Under the pieces are notes generated by a model. That model did not search any database. It had not been told where the DNA came from and saw only the letters and a program-made list of their open reading frames with translations. 64,000 nt of DNA. Origin: Gammaproteobacteria bacterium (lineage in GTDB: Bacteria > Pseudomonadota > Gammaproteobacteria > SZUA-140). The stretch spans positions 372,001 to 436,000 of the forward strand of contig JADJWH010000001.1 in assembly GCA_016716465.1 (NCBI GenBank), in the 5' to 3' direction. Below, piece by piece: positions 35,029 through 44,083 of this stretch. The translations under genes were made by a program, and so were the position numbers. Within the stretch, counting starts at the first letter, position 1. Each line of letters opens with the position of its first letter.

Positions 35029-35431
35029 TGTGTTGATGGTCGGCTGCGCCAGCACCAAGGAGTCGGTGTTACCACAGGACGGTCCCACCATGAAGTCCAT
35101 CTACGATCAGCACATGGTTGATGTTCAGAAACCTGACTATCGACGGGCCATGGGTGGTCAGCCGTTACCTCAAACAGGCATCGATCATTATCGGGGTTTC
35201 GTGCGAGAAGCCGCCAATGAGATCGACACGATATTTCCTCGCCTGCCGAATCCCACCCTGGTGATGTACATCTTTCCTCACCTGTCAGGCAGTGAGCGCA
35301 CTCCGGTACCGGGCTATGTCACCACCTTTCCCTTTTACGAGAAGGTGGAGTACGCCTTACCTGGGGAAGTGCCGGGGGAAGTGTCCGGTGAGGTGCCGGC
35401 CGCGGTCGTACCTTCGCCCGACGAGCAGTAG
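34973..35431 (+). CDS. TIGR03751-family lipoprotein (TraV/VirB7-like)
   Basis: 152-aa lipoprotein: basic start MKRIFSNKRRLPLAL, then lipobox LMVGC, so the mature protein would be lipidated. The TIGR03751 segment TMKSIYDQHMVDVQKPDYR follows. The C-terminus has PGEVPGEVSGEVP, a short repeat. By order it corresponds to F TraV. The ATG at 34973 lies inside the TraB-like gene in another frame, which is usual in this operon. Confidence 0.87.
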   Translation: MKRIFSNKRRLPLALVSISVLMVGCASTKESVLPQDGPTMKSIYDQHMVDVQKPDYRRAMGGQPLPQTGIDHYRGFVREAANEIDTIFPRLPNPTLVMYIFPHLSGSERTPVPGYVTTFPFYEKVEYALPGEVPGEVSGEVPAAVVPSPDEQ

Positions 35432-35438
35432 GACACTC

Positions 35439-38165
35439 ATGACGAATTCAAAATTCCCGGATAATTCGGACGCTTCGCCCTTAACGTCCGATTCGGTAAA
35501 ACAGCACTATCAGCGCCCGCCGTCGTTTACCGACCTGTTGCCCTGGATGGAATACCTCCCCGAGAGCAAAACCTTTCTGTTGGAGGACGGCGTCAGTCTG
35601 GGAGCCTTGTTCGAGGTACTGCCGGTCGGTTGCGAAGCGCGCACGCCGGCGTTTATGACACAGTTGCGCGATGCTATTCAAATCGCTATCAACGAGGCCA
35701 TTCCCGAGCGCGATGATGCGCCCTGGGTGTTACAGATCTATGTGCAAGATGAGCCCAAGCTAACCCAATTGAATGCGTTGCTGGCCAGTTATCCGTCGCC
35801 GACGGTTCGTGCATCGGATTATTCCCAGCATTACCAGTCGGTGATGTCGAAGCACTTGCAGGCGATTTCTCGACCGGGTGGGTTGTTTGACGATACCACC
35901 GTCACCGGTTCGCGTTGGCAGGGGCAGCAACGTCGGATCCGTGTAGTGCTCTACCGTCGTCTGATAAGTAATGGCAAATCCCCAGCCGCTATAGAGGTGG
36001 AGGAGGCGATCAACGATGTGGCGACCAAATGGATCGCCTCATTGGCCTCTGCCGGGATAAAGGTCCAGCGTGCCAATGGTCAGGCGTTTTATCAGTGGTT
36101 GCTGAGCTGGTTCAATCCCAATCCACCGTTAGCAGACGGTAATCCGGAAGCACTTCTGCAGTTGGCGCCATACCCGGGCGATGAAAACTTACCGTTCGGC
36201 CATGACTTTGCTGAACAACTGACCCTCTCGATGCCACGCTCCGACGAGGCAACAGCGAGTTGGGTTTTCGATAATATGCCGCACACTGTAGTGACCATCC
36301 AAAGCTTACGGCGGGCACCGGACATTGGGCACTTCACGGCGGAGCGCCAGGCCGGGGATCAGGTGTTTTCGCTATTTGATCGTCTGCCCGAGCACACTAT
36401 CATGGCGATCACACTCACTCTCAAGCCGCAGGACACCACCCGCAATCACATCGCCCAGATCAAACGCGCATCGGTGGGTGATTCCGCTGAAGCGTCGATT
36501 ACCCGGGAAGATGCGGAACAGGTGGAGCGGGAGATGGCCCAGGGCAACAAGCTGTATCCCGTGAGCATGGCCTTCTATGTGCGGGGCGATAATCAAAAGG
36601 CGCTGCGTAACAATTTGAATCGACTCCATGCGCTGCTCTTACCCAATGGCCTGCAGCCCATTGCCCAGGAAGCGGACTTGCTGTCGCTCGACAGCTATAT
36701 CCGCAACTTGCCCATGGCCTATGACGCAGACCTGGACAAATCCCGTCGTCGCTCGCGGCTGATCTTCTCTCGCCACATTGCCAATTTACTGCCGTTCTAC
36801 GGTCGTTCCCGTGGGACCGGTCATCCGGGCCTGGTGTTCTACAACCGAGGTGCCGAACCTTTGGTCTTCGACCCGCTGCATCGGGATGACCGTAAGAAAA
36901 ATGCCCACATGCTGATCCTGGGGCCGACGGGTGCGGGGAAGTCGGCGCTACTGGTGTATCTGCTGCAGCAGATGATGGCACGGCACCGGCCACGTATTTT
37001 TATCATCGAGGCCGGTGCTTCGTTTTCGCTGTTGGGACAGCATTTTGCGCACCACGGTCTTTCAGTAAACCAGATAACCCTGAACCCCAATGTCGATGTC
37101 AGTCTGCCGCCCTTTGCCGATGCGCTTCGACTGCTAGATCGGCGCCATGCGTTTAATCCGCTTAGTGTCGATGAATCCACAATGGAGGAGACGTTAGACG
37201 AAGATGATGAGATCGAGGAGGAAGGGGTCGGTCGCGATATTCTCGGTGAGATGGAGATTGCTGCACGTATCATGATTACCGGTGGCGATGAACGCGAAGA
37301 CGCGCGATTGACCCGGGCCGATCGACTGCTGATCCGCAATGCCATATTCCTTGCCGCAAAAACCGTGAAAGAGACCAGCCGAACCCAGGTAATTACCCAG
37401 GATGTGGTCAACGCCTTTCAGACCATCGCCACCAACAGGGAATTGCCCGGACACCGGCGTAATCGTGCGCTGGAAATGGGCGATGGTATGGCGCTGTTCT
37501 GCTCGGGCCTGGCGGGCCACTTCTTCAACCGACCGGGACAGTCCTGGCCGGAGGCCGATGTCACTATCCTCGAAATGGGCATGCTGGCCAGAGAGGGCTA
37601 CGAGGATCAGCTCACCGTCGCCTACCTGTCGATGATGAGTCACATCAACGACCTGGTGGAACGTCACCAACACGACGATCGGCCCACACTGGTGGTCACT
37701 GACGAAGGGCATATCATTACCACCAATCCCTTGCTGGCCCGTTACGTGGTCAAGATTACCAAAATGTGGCGCAAGCTCGGCGCCTGGTTCTGGATTGCCA
37801 CCCAGAATCTGGAGGACTTTCCCGATGCCAGCCGCAAGATGCTCAACATGATGGAGTGGTGGCTGTGCCTGGTAATGCCGAAAGAGGAAGTGGAGCAGAT
37901 TGCCCGCTTTAAGGACCTCAATGATGAGCAACGCAACTTGCTGCTGTCCGCCCGCAAAGAGCCCGGTAAATACGTTGAGGGTGTTGTGCTGGCCGACAAA
38001 GTCGAAGCCCTGTTTCGCAATGTACCACCAGCTTTGTCACTCGCGCTGGCGATGACCGAAAAGCACGAGAAAGCAGAGCGCGCTGCCATTATGCGAGAGA
38101 AAAACTGCTCGGAGCTGGAGGCCGTTTACGAAATCGCCCGGCGCATCGAACAGGCTCGTGCGTAG
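35439..38165 (+). CDS. traC: TraC-type conjugative ATPase (VirB4 family, PFL_4706)
   Basis: 908-aa cytoplasmic ATPase powering pilus assembly and transfer (TIGR03744). The N-terminal half is the VirB4-type domain (PSFTDLLPWMEYLP onward). Walker A is LILGPTGAGKSALL (about 492-505) and Walker B is TLVVTDEGH (about 750-758). An acidic insert (EEDDEIEEEG-like, about 585-600) lies between. The ATG at 35439 is chosen; the upstream open frame overlaps the lipoprotein gene and is not coding. It is followed by the oppositely oriented NERD gene, so this operon is interrupted here. Confidence 0.95.
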   Translation: MTNSKFPDNSDASPLTSDSVKQHYQRPPSFTDLLPWMEYLPESKTFLLEDGVSLGALFEVLPVGCEARTPAFMTQLRDAIQIAINEAIPERDDAPWVLQIYVQDEPKLTQLNALLASYPSPTVRASDYSQHYQSVMSKHLQAISRPGGLFDDTTVTGSRWQGQQRRIRVVLYRRLISNGKSPAAIEVEEAINDVATKWIASLASAGIKVQRANGQAFYQWLLSWFNPNPPLADGNPEALLQLAPYPGDENLPFGHDFAEQLTLSMPRSDEATASWVFDNMPHTVVTIQSLRRAPDIGHFTAERQAGDQVFSLFDRLPEHTIMAITLTLKPQDTTRNHIAQIKRASVGDSAEASITREDAEQVEREMAQGNKLYPVSMAFYVRGDNQKALRNNLNRLHALLLPNGLQPIAQEADLLSLDSYIRNLPMAYDADLDKSRRRSRLIFSRHIANLLPFYGRSRGTGHPGLVFYNRGAEPLVFDPLHRDDRKKNAHMLILGPTGAGKSALLVYLLQQMMARHRPRIFIIEAGASFSLLGQHFAHHGLSVNQITLNPNVDVSLPPFADALRLLDRRHAFNPLSVDESTMEETLDEDDEIEEEGVGRDILGEMEIAARIMITGGDEREDARLTRADRLLIRNAIFLAAKTVKETSRTQVITQDVVNAFQTIATNRELPGHRRNRALEMGDGMALFCSGLAGHFFNRPGQSWPEADVTILEMGMLAREGYEDQLTVAYLSMMSHINDLVERHQHDDRPTLVVTDEGHIITTNPLLARYVVKITKMWRKLGAWFWIATQNLEDFPDASRKMLNMMEWWLCLVMPKEEVEQIARFKDLNDEQRNLLLSARKEPGKYVEGVVLADKVEALFRNVPPALSLALAMTEKHEKAERAAIMREKNCSELEAVYEIARRIEQARA

Positions 38166-38181
38166 CGCGCCTGCTGCCTGC

Positions 38182-38985
38182 TCAGGGTTGCTTCACGACC
38201 CCGCGACAGGCCGGAAAGGTTGCGCATCCCCAAAACGCACTTCCGGCGCTTTTGCCCTTTCTGGCAGTTCTTAGCACCATAGTGCCGCCGCACTTCGGGC
38301 ACGGCGGTGTCGTTGGCGGTGCAGTTGGTGGTGAAGGGGTATTCTTCTGGCGCAGATGGCGAACGTGTTGCCGGTTGGTAGTCAGCCCTCGCTGCAATCT
38401 CAGTTGCTCGATTTGTGCAGTCACGGCCTCCACATCGGCCTGGCTGAGCACCACTTCACGCCTGGACTTGATATGACGAATGTAACCCCCGGCATAGGTC
38501 ACGTTGTCGGGCATGTCGGTCTTGAACGTGGAATCTCCGACAAACACCACCAGCGAGTGAATTGCTGAAGCCGGAATATCCAGCAGGGCTTCAACGGTTT
38601 TGACGTGCTTGTAGTTCTGGTGCAGTGGGTTCTGAAACTTGTTGGTGTGCTTGTAGATTTTCTGGGTCCAGGTTCTCTGGTTGGCTGAGCCAAAGATCCA
38701 GCCTTTCATGTTTTTGGTTTCAATCACGAACACGCCATAGCGCGACACAATGATGTGGTCGATCTGTGTGGTGCCATCGTCGGTTGGTAATGTCACATTC
38801 CTGATCAGGTGGTATTCGTCCTTCGGAAGAAACAGCCGTGCGGCCGTATTCACCAGAAACTCACCAGCAATTCCTTTGAACCAGGGCGATTTGAAAATAC
38901 CAGCAAGTATCGCCAGTGGTATGAGGTACCACAGCGCGTTAAAGACTTGTTGGATGATGGGGCTGAAGTCCATTTGCGGATGCAT
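38182..38985 (-). CDS. NERD-domain protein with topoisomerase-type zinc ribbon
   Basis: 267-aa protein inserted against the direction of the transfer genes. An N-terminal hydrophobic segment (ALWYLIPLAILAGIF) precedes a NERD nuclease-related domain (about 38-150): KGIAGEFLVN, LPTDDGTTQIDHIIVSRYGVFVIETKN. IDH and ETK are the expected PD-(D/E)xK-like motifs. A basic, Pro/Thr-rich linker leads to a C-terminal zinc ribbon (CPKCGG...FWGCATFPACRG). A role in DNA processing or defence is likely; the membrane segment suggests the inner membrane. ATG 38973 is an alternative start. Confidence 0.87.
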   Translation of the reverse strand: MHPQMDFSPIIQQVFNALWYLIPLAILAGIFKSPWFKGIAGEFLVNTAARLFLPKDEYHLIRNVTLPTDDGTTQIDHIIVSRYGVFVIETKNMKGWIFGSANQRTWTQKIYKHTNKFQNPLHQNYKHVKTVEALLDIPASAIHSLVVFVGDSTFKTDMPDNVTYAGGYIRHIKSRREVVLSQADVEAVTAQIEQLRLQRGLTTNRQHVRHLRQKNTPSPPTAPPTTPPCPKCGGTMVLRTARKGKSAGSAFWGCATFPACRGVVKQP

Positions 38986-39136
38986 TCGACGTAGTCAATT
39001 TGCCCCATTATAGAAATCTCCGCATCGCTCGACCAGAAACATCGACCAACCCTGTCTGAATAAACCGTTTTGCCAGAATCCAGAATCGAGCAGGATCATT
39101 ATCTCATCAACATTATTTGGTTCTGGATGGTCGTCA

Positions 39137-39574
39137 GTGAATGCCGCAAAGGTCTATTTCATTATCTCGATGGTTCTAACGGGCACGCTAAGTGCGCCGG
39201 CCATAGCCGGCGAGGCAGCACCTGCGATTGAGGTATTTACCGATTCGACGTTTCAGGTTGTCAGTGTTTCCGACAATACAACCGTCTATGTTATGGACCG
39301 CATTAACCAGCTGCAGCAAGCACTCTCCGAGGACTTGCCGAGTGACCCGGAAAATGCCAAACAGTTGGTCCTGGCGAGATTTCAACGAATGGATGCCCAG
39401 CTCAGTAGTGAACTCGAGAACGCTGCCAAGGGACTGGCGCAGGCGATGCAGTACGGCATCAATCGATACCCGGCCATCGTCTTCGATGGTGACGCGGTGG
39501 TTTACGGCGTGACCGATGTCACAGCCGCAACCCAGATCTATCAGCGATGGCAGACAAGGGGAGCGCGGCAGTGA
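39137..39574 (+). CDS. TIGR03757-family protein (TrbC/TraW-like, DUF1525)
   Basis: 145-aa exported protein with a signal peptide (FIISMVLTGTLSAPAIA) and the DUF1525 pattern VYVMDRINQLQQALS, RFQRMDAQLSSELENAAKGL and the closing RYPAIVFDGDAVVYGVTD. It starts at GTG. It resumes the transfer operon after the NERD insertion and overlaps the TraU-like gene by 4 bp. Confidence 0.87.
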   Translation: MNAAKVYFIISMVLTGTLSAPAIAGEAAPAIEVFTDSTFQVVSVSDNTTVYVMDRINQLQQALSEDLPSDPENAKQLVLARFQRMDAQLSSELENAAKGLAQAMQYGINRYPAIVFDGDAVVYGVTDVTAATQIYQRWQTRGARQ

Positions 39575-40593
39575 AAAAATGTTTGCGTTACGGTGCATTG
39601 ATCCTGCTGCTGTGGATGCCGCTGATTGGCAACACGGGCACAATCACCACGCCGCAAATCATCGCGCAAACTACGAGCGCGGCACTGAGCTGTATGCGCT
39701 GGATGCCGGTGGGTATCTGCTTCTGGCTGCGTTGTTCTTTGTCCGGTTGCAGTGTCGAAACCTCTCTCAAAGTCGGCCACTACCAGCCGGACGCTGTGGT
39801 AAGCAGCTATAACGAACTCGGTGGTAATCCCTGGGTCGAGATTCGCAGTACTCTGGGTGTAGCGCAACAATCAGCGGCTAACGGGCTGTTGGGAAGCTTG
39901 TTACCCGTACCCATTGACAGTGCCGGCAACAGAACGGAAGGCGGGCAGGGCAACAAGGATCACCGCAATCTGGTTTTCCGGGAAACGGATGTGATCGGCC
40001 ACCCGGTCAGCTCCCTGTCGAGCATCGTTGCCAGTACGGGTTATCTTTGCAATTCACAAACCACGTCATTCTTCCCGTATTTTCTCTCTGGCCTTGATGC
40101 GCTCTCCTGGCGGATGGAAATCCCGGAGATGTTCTATCCCGCGAGCCTGATACCCGGTTTGCGTGAGATCGGCACCTGGCCACTGCAGACCTGGGGCGGC
40201 GTCTATCCCCGCACCGGCTGGACCACCCAGTCCGAAGAGCCGAAGGCGGCGGCCATCAATGCGCAACGGGCGGGTGACATCGCGACCCGCACCGGCCAAC
40301 CCCATATCTACGTGGCGATAACCGGTGGCTCCAGTTCCGGCCAAAGAGTCTGGCCGCCAGGCCCTCTGGTCGAAGACGATCCCGCTACGGGTGAGTGGCA
40401 GATGCTGCTTCCCAAGTCGGAAGCGACCTGCAAGGTGTTCGGTACCAACGATCTGGCCAGTCTCAGTGGCTGGGGTGGTGGTCGTGTCGACGCCCAAGGC
40501 GATTACGCCTGGAACCTGTGGCGCCCCTACAGCTGCTGTCAGGATCGCGGCATCTTTCTGTTCAACGTTGACTGGATCAATTACCCACCATGA
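39571..40593 (+). CDS. TIGR03756-family protein (TraU-like)
   Basis: 340-aa exported protein of the TraU type, needed for DNA transfer in F-like systems. A signal peptide (ALILLLWMPLIGNTGT) is followed by the Cys-rich CMRWMPVGICFWLRCSLSGC segment and a C-terminus YSCCQDRGIFLFN, both family hallmarks. The GTG at 39571 overlaps the previous stop and has AGGGGAG upstream; the longer frame from 39547 is less likely. Confidence 0.88.
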   Translation: MKKCLRYGALILLLWMPLIGNTGTITTPQIIAQTTSAALSCMRWMPVGICFWLRCSLSGCSVETSLKVGHYQPDAVVSSYNELGGNPWVEIRSTLGVAQQSAANGLLGSLLPVPIDSAGNRTEGGQGNKDHRNLVFRETDVIGHPVSSLSSIVASTGYLCNSQTTSFFPYFLSGLDALSWRMEIPEMFYPASLIPGLREIGTWPLQTWGGVYPRTGWTTQSEEPKAAAINAQRAGDIATRTGQPHIYVAITGGSSSGQRVWPPGPLVEDDPATGEWQMLLPKSEATCKVFGTNDLASLSGWGGGRVDAQGDYAWNLWRPYSCCQDRGIFLFNVDWINYPP

Positions 40594-41930
40594 TCAAACG
40601 ATACGTATTTCATGTGCTGATGCTGTCATCGGTCTTATTCGTCATTCACAGTGGAAACGCTGCTCAAGGACCCACCGAAGATGGCTTGTGGTACTACGAA
40701 ATCGGTGGAGCGGAACCCGTCTCTGTGCCCGCCAATCCGTCGGTAGTCTCCGTCACCCTGGGTGGATCCGCCCAATTGGGGCTTGGATACAGTTGCGGCA
40801 AGTTCGATCCGGTGGCGGCGGTTACCAATACCTTGAACGACATCGGTGCCGGTGTCGACAACATGATGAACGCGATGACGGCAGCCGCCACCAGCGCCAT
40901 AGCAGCCTTGCCGGCTCTGATACTGCAACGGGCCAATCCCGGCCTGTACGACCTCTTTCAAAATGCCCTGATCAAAGCTGAAGAAACCATGCAACTGGCC
41001 ACCAAATCCTGCGAACAGATGGAGACGGAAATCGCCCAGGGCAAGAACCCGTACGCGGATTTGATTACCTTGTCCAAGGGCAATGACTGGAAGGTGCAGA
41101 TGGGTGTCGGTGGCAACGATGCCGTCACCGCTAAAACCACCGTGGAGTCGTCCAATGGCGATAACGGTGTGCCCTGGATCGGCGGGCAGGCCGGTGGCAG
41201 CGGGCAGCCGGTGCTGGAGTTCACTGGCGATATCGTCGAAGCCGGTTACAACATCAATATGAATCGTGCCGTCACTGATGCAAGCCCGGTACCGGCAGCG
41301 TCGTCGACACGTTTATCCGAGATCTGGCCATCCCCGGCCGATGCGCGTGACTGGACGGTGGATGTGGTGGGCGAGAACATCGTCACCACCTGCGATACCT
41401 GCCGTAAGGACAGCATTCCCGGTACCGGGCTGTTACCCAAGCTCTACCAGGAGTCCGCTACCGTCACCACCGACATCCAGAATCTGGTTAGCGGTGCGAC
41501 ACCACTTACCCTGACTAACCTCGACCAGATCACCGCGCCCGGCGTGGCCATCACCCGACAAGTGATCGAAGCGATCCGCGAGATGCCGGGCTCGGAACAG
41601 AGCCTGATCATGGGCCGCCTGGTGTCTGAAATCAGTACCGCGCGCACGGTAGAGAAGGCGCTATTTGCCCGAAGACTACTACTTTCAGGACGACAAGTAC
41701 CCGAGGTATATGCCACCGAAGTCGCTCGCGAGCACGCCGACACCTCCATAGCCGAGCTCGACAAAGAAATCGAAAACCTGCTGTTTGAAACGCGTGTGCG
41801 CAAGGAGGTGGTTTCTGACACGGTTACCACATTACTCGAACGGGCAGCTGCCAGACGACAGAGTTCCCTTACCGTGCCGGAAGTGCCGACCCTCGATCCC
41901 AACCCTTTGCGAGGTGGGCGTGTTCAATAA
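40590..41930 (+). CDS. TIGR03755-family transfer protein (PFL_4711)
   Basis: 446-aa exported protein; signal peptide MLSSVLFVIHSGNAA. LGLGYSCGKFDPVAAV and QRANPGLYDLFQNAL with KSCEQME are the TIGR03755 pattern. The C-terminal third has a coiled-coil-like helix with LEKxI-type repeats. By order and size it may be the TraH counterpart of F-like systems; that is inference. ATGA overlap upstream, 11-bp overlap downstream. Confidence 0.87.
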   Translation: MIKRYVFHVLMLSSVLFVIHSGNAAQGPTEDGLWYYEIGGAEPVSVPANPSVVSVTLGGSAQLGLGYSCGKFDPVAAVTNTLNDIGAGVDNMMNAMTAAATSAIAALPALILQRANPGLYDLFQNALIKAEETMQLATKSCEQMETEIAQGKNPYADLITLSKGNDWKVQMGVGGNDAVTAKTTVESSNGDNGVPWIGGQAGGSGQPVLEFTGDIVEAGYNINMNRAVTDASPVPAASSTRLSEIWPSPADARDWTVDVVGENIVTTCDTCRKDSIPGTGLLPKLYQESATVTTDIQNLVSGATPLTLTNLDQITAPGVAITRQVIEAIREMPGSEQSLIMGRLVSEISTARTVEKALFARRLLLSGRQVPEVYATEVAREHADTSIAELDKEIENLLFETRVRKEVVSDTVTTLLERAAARRQSSLTVPEVPTLDPNPLRGGRVQ

Positions 41931-42294
41931 CCTCCGGGCTAAGCGAAAAGGCTTTCTGCTATTGACTAGCTTGGCCGCCCTGTTGACAGGGCTGGTCGGT
42001 TTTCTACTCATGCACCGGCTGCAGACTGAATCCGTGCAATCCGTCCAGCACAGTCTCGATGTCTGGCGGATGGCTTTGATGCTTATTCGCTGGACATTGA
42101 TCACCCTTGTTGCACTCAGTTGGAATCATCTTATTGGTTGGTTGGCGAGTGTAGGCACGATCAACCGCGAGAAAGTTGCTTCACTAACAGAGATGCGCTG
42201 GCGCGCCGTCACCTGGCTGGTGTTATTGGAACTGGTGTTAGGGCAGGGGGTGCTGGTTAAGGCAGTGAGCCTGGCACTTGGAGCAGTGCCATGA
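41920..42294 (+). CDS. Small inner-membrane transfer protein
   Basis: 124-aa protein with three hydrophobic stretches (LLLTSLAALLTGLVGFLL, MALMLIRWTLITLVALSWN and WLVLLELVLGQGVLV). The GTG at 41920 has GAGGTGG upstream; the longer frame upstream lies within the TIGR03755 gene. It overlaps both neighbours. It is a regular small gene before traG in this ICE class; no function is known to me. Confidence 0.8.
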   Translation: MFNNLRAKRKGFLLLTSLAALLTGLVGFLLMHRLQTESVQSVQHSLDVWRMALMLIRWTLITLVALSWNHLIGWLASVGTINREKVASLTEMRWRAVTWLVLLELVLGQGVLVKAVSLALGAVP

Positions 42295-43856
42295 GCGTCG
42301 ACAGCTATCTGGAACTCTTTACTTCCCTTTTCGGTTGGACCTTCTACGGCATTCTCTGGGATGTGTTGGTCGGTACCGGCATCGTCTATTTGCCGTTCCT
42401 GGGGATTCTGATCGACAACTGGCGCGAACCAGCGCAGGGCGGTGAGGTCGGTCATGCCAGCGGTCTCTCGCTGCGGCGCATGGAGATCGAGCTGTTTATC
42501 GCGTTACTGGTGGTGGTGCTGGCCGGGCAACCCGCTGCCCTCACGCCACTCAATGCCGGCACCTTGTCCTATTCCCCACCACCAACGCTATTGGATCCAA
42601 CGCCGGCTGCAGCGACGGTGGCTGTTCCGCAGAGCACCTACGGCACAACGGGCTTCACCGGTACCGCCGCAACCGTTAATGTTCCCGTCTGGTGGTACGG
42701 GGTGATTGCACTCAGCTCGGGCTTAAATCACGCCATTGTCGAAGGCCTGCCGACCGTGGCGGATATGCGGACGTTCGAGCAGCAGGCGCATTTGGCCACC
42801 ATTGCTGATCCACGCCTCAGGCAGGAAGTGAGCGAGTTCTTCAGCCAGTGCTACATTCCGGCGCGTTCCAAATACCAGGCTGAACGACCAAACACAGCGG
42901 CCATCAATGGCATTCTCACCACGTACGGGGTCGATGACCCGGATTGGATGGGCTCCCACGTCTATCGGGACACCTCGGGCTATTACGACACCCTGCGCCC
43001 AGCCAGCCCAATCACTGGATGGGCATACATCGCGGCCAGAGATACGGAGTATGACGCCACCTCCCCACCGGCCTGGGGCAAACCCCACTGCAAACAGTGG
43101 TGGGAAGACGCGGCCATTGGATTGCGGGGAAAGCTGGTTACTGAGGCAGATGCCACCTCGGCCGGCTTCTCCGGACTGGTAGTCGCCATCGCGCCCGCTC
43201 TGGCCAGCGAACAGCAAAACGACGCCGTCGCCAAAACCGTACTGACCAACGCGCCGCCCTCCTGGTCGAACAATGAGTTAATCGCCAACAACGCATCCGG
43301 AGCAGGGTTGGTCAACACCGCCGGATCTATCATCAAAGGTGGTCTCGCCACCGGTGGTGTGATCACCGCATCAGCCCTGTTTTCCGTAACCATGACGGCC
43401 GTCTTACAATCACTGCCCATGGTGCAGGCCATTATGCTGTTGGGTATCTATGCACTGCTGCCATTGGTGGTGGTTTTGTCCCGCTACTCCATTGCCATGA
43501 TGGTGGTGGGCGGCATGGCCATCTTCACCATCAAGTTTTGGACGGTACTTTGGTACCTGGCAATGTGGGTGGATCAAAACCTGATTCTGTCCATGTATCC
43601 CGACGTTAACGTTTTCCTGCAGATCTTCGCCAACCCTGGCGAACACGATGCCAAGCGCATGCTGCTGAATATGATTACCACCAGCCTCTATCTGGGACTG
43701 CCGCTGTTGTGGAGTGGGATGATGGCGTGGGCGGGGGTGAAAGTCGGTAGGTCGATTGAGTCGGCAGCGAACCCGATCAAGGCGCCAGCGCAGGATGCTG
43801 GCAATCAGGGAGGAAGTATCGGCAAGATGGTGCTGACCAAAGGTAAGAAACGTTAG
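42291..43856 (+). CDS. traG: TraG N-terminal-type transfer protein
   Basis: 521-aa inner-membrane protein matching the TraG N-terminal domain, involved in pilus assembly in F-like systems. Hydrophobic segments lie near 15-48, 64-82, then 355-460. The large loop between them contains SEFFSQCYIPARSKYQ, a TraG landmark. It lacks the long periplasmic C-terminus of F TraG, which is normal for ICE versions. Its stop overlaps the end of the convergent 76-aa gene by 4 bp. It is the last transfer gene in the window. Confidence 0.9.
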   Translation: MSVDSYLELFTSLFGWTFYGILWDVLVGTGIVYLPFLGILIDNWREPAQGGEVGHASGLSLRRMEIELFIALLVVVLAGQPAALTPLNAGTLSYSPPPTLLDPTPAAATVAVPQSTYGTTGFTGTAATVNVPVWWYGVIALSSGLNHAIVEGLPTVADMRTFEQQAHLATIADPRLRQEVSEFFSQCYIPARSKYQAERPNTAAINGILTTYGVDDPDWMGSHVYRDTSGYYDTLRPASPITGWAYIAARDTEYDATSPPAWGKPHCKQWWEDAAIGLRGKLVTEADATSAGFSGLVVAIAPALASEQQNDAVAKTVLTNAPPSWSNNELIANNASGAGLVNTAGSIIKGGLATGGVITASALFSVTMTAVLQSLPMVQAIMLLGIYALLPLVVVLSRYSIAMMVVGGMAIFTIKFWTVLWYLAMWVDQNLILSMYPDVNVFLQIFANPGEHDAKRMLLNMITTSLYLGLPLLWSGMMAWAGVKVGRSIESAANPIKAPAQDAGNQGGSIGKMVLTKGKKR

Positions 43857-44083
43857 TCGTTTTCGTACCAGCCGGTAGCATCGGTGCCGTCATCGAGTTT
43901 CCCTGTTCTGTAATTCAGGGCTCCGCCTCGAACAGCACTGGAGACTGCATCATCAGACGTGGTGTCAGCGCTTTCAGCCAGCATACCAAGCATACTGCGC
44001 AGTAACTGGCCGACCGCTGCAAAAATAGCGAAGACGGCTAGCAATATCTTTTGCAAACGAGGCCTTTCTTTTACTGTTGTCAC
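43853..44083 (-). CDS. Small membrane protein coupled to the DUF499 gene
   Basis: 76-aa protein with one hydrophobic segment (KILLAVFAIFAAVGQLL) and a conserved-looking tail GGALNYRTGKLDDGTD. Similar tails occur, in my recollection, in small proteins of related ICEs next to traG. Its GTG start overlaps the stop of the DUF499 gene (GTGA), so it is probably translated with the BREX-like operon. Whether it belongs to defence or to the ICE backbone is open. Confidence 0.65.
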   Translation of the reverse strand: MTTVKERPRLQKILLAVFAIFAAVGQLLRSMLGMLAESADTTSDDAVSSAVRGGALNYRTGKLDDGTDATGWYEND

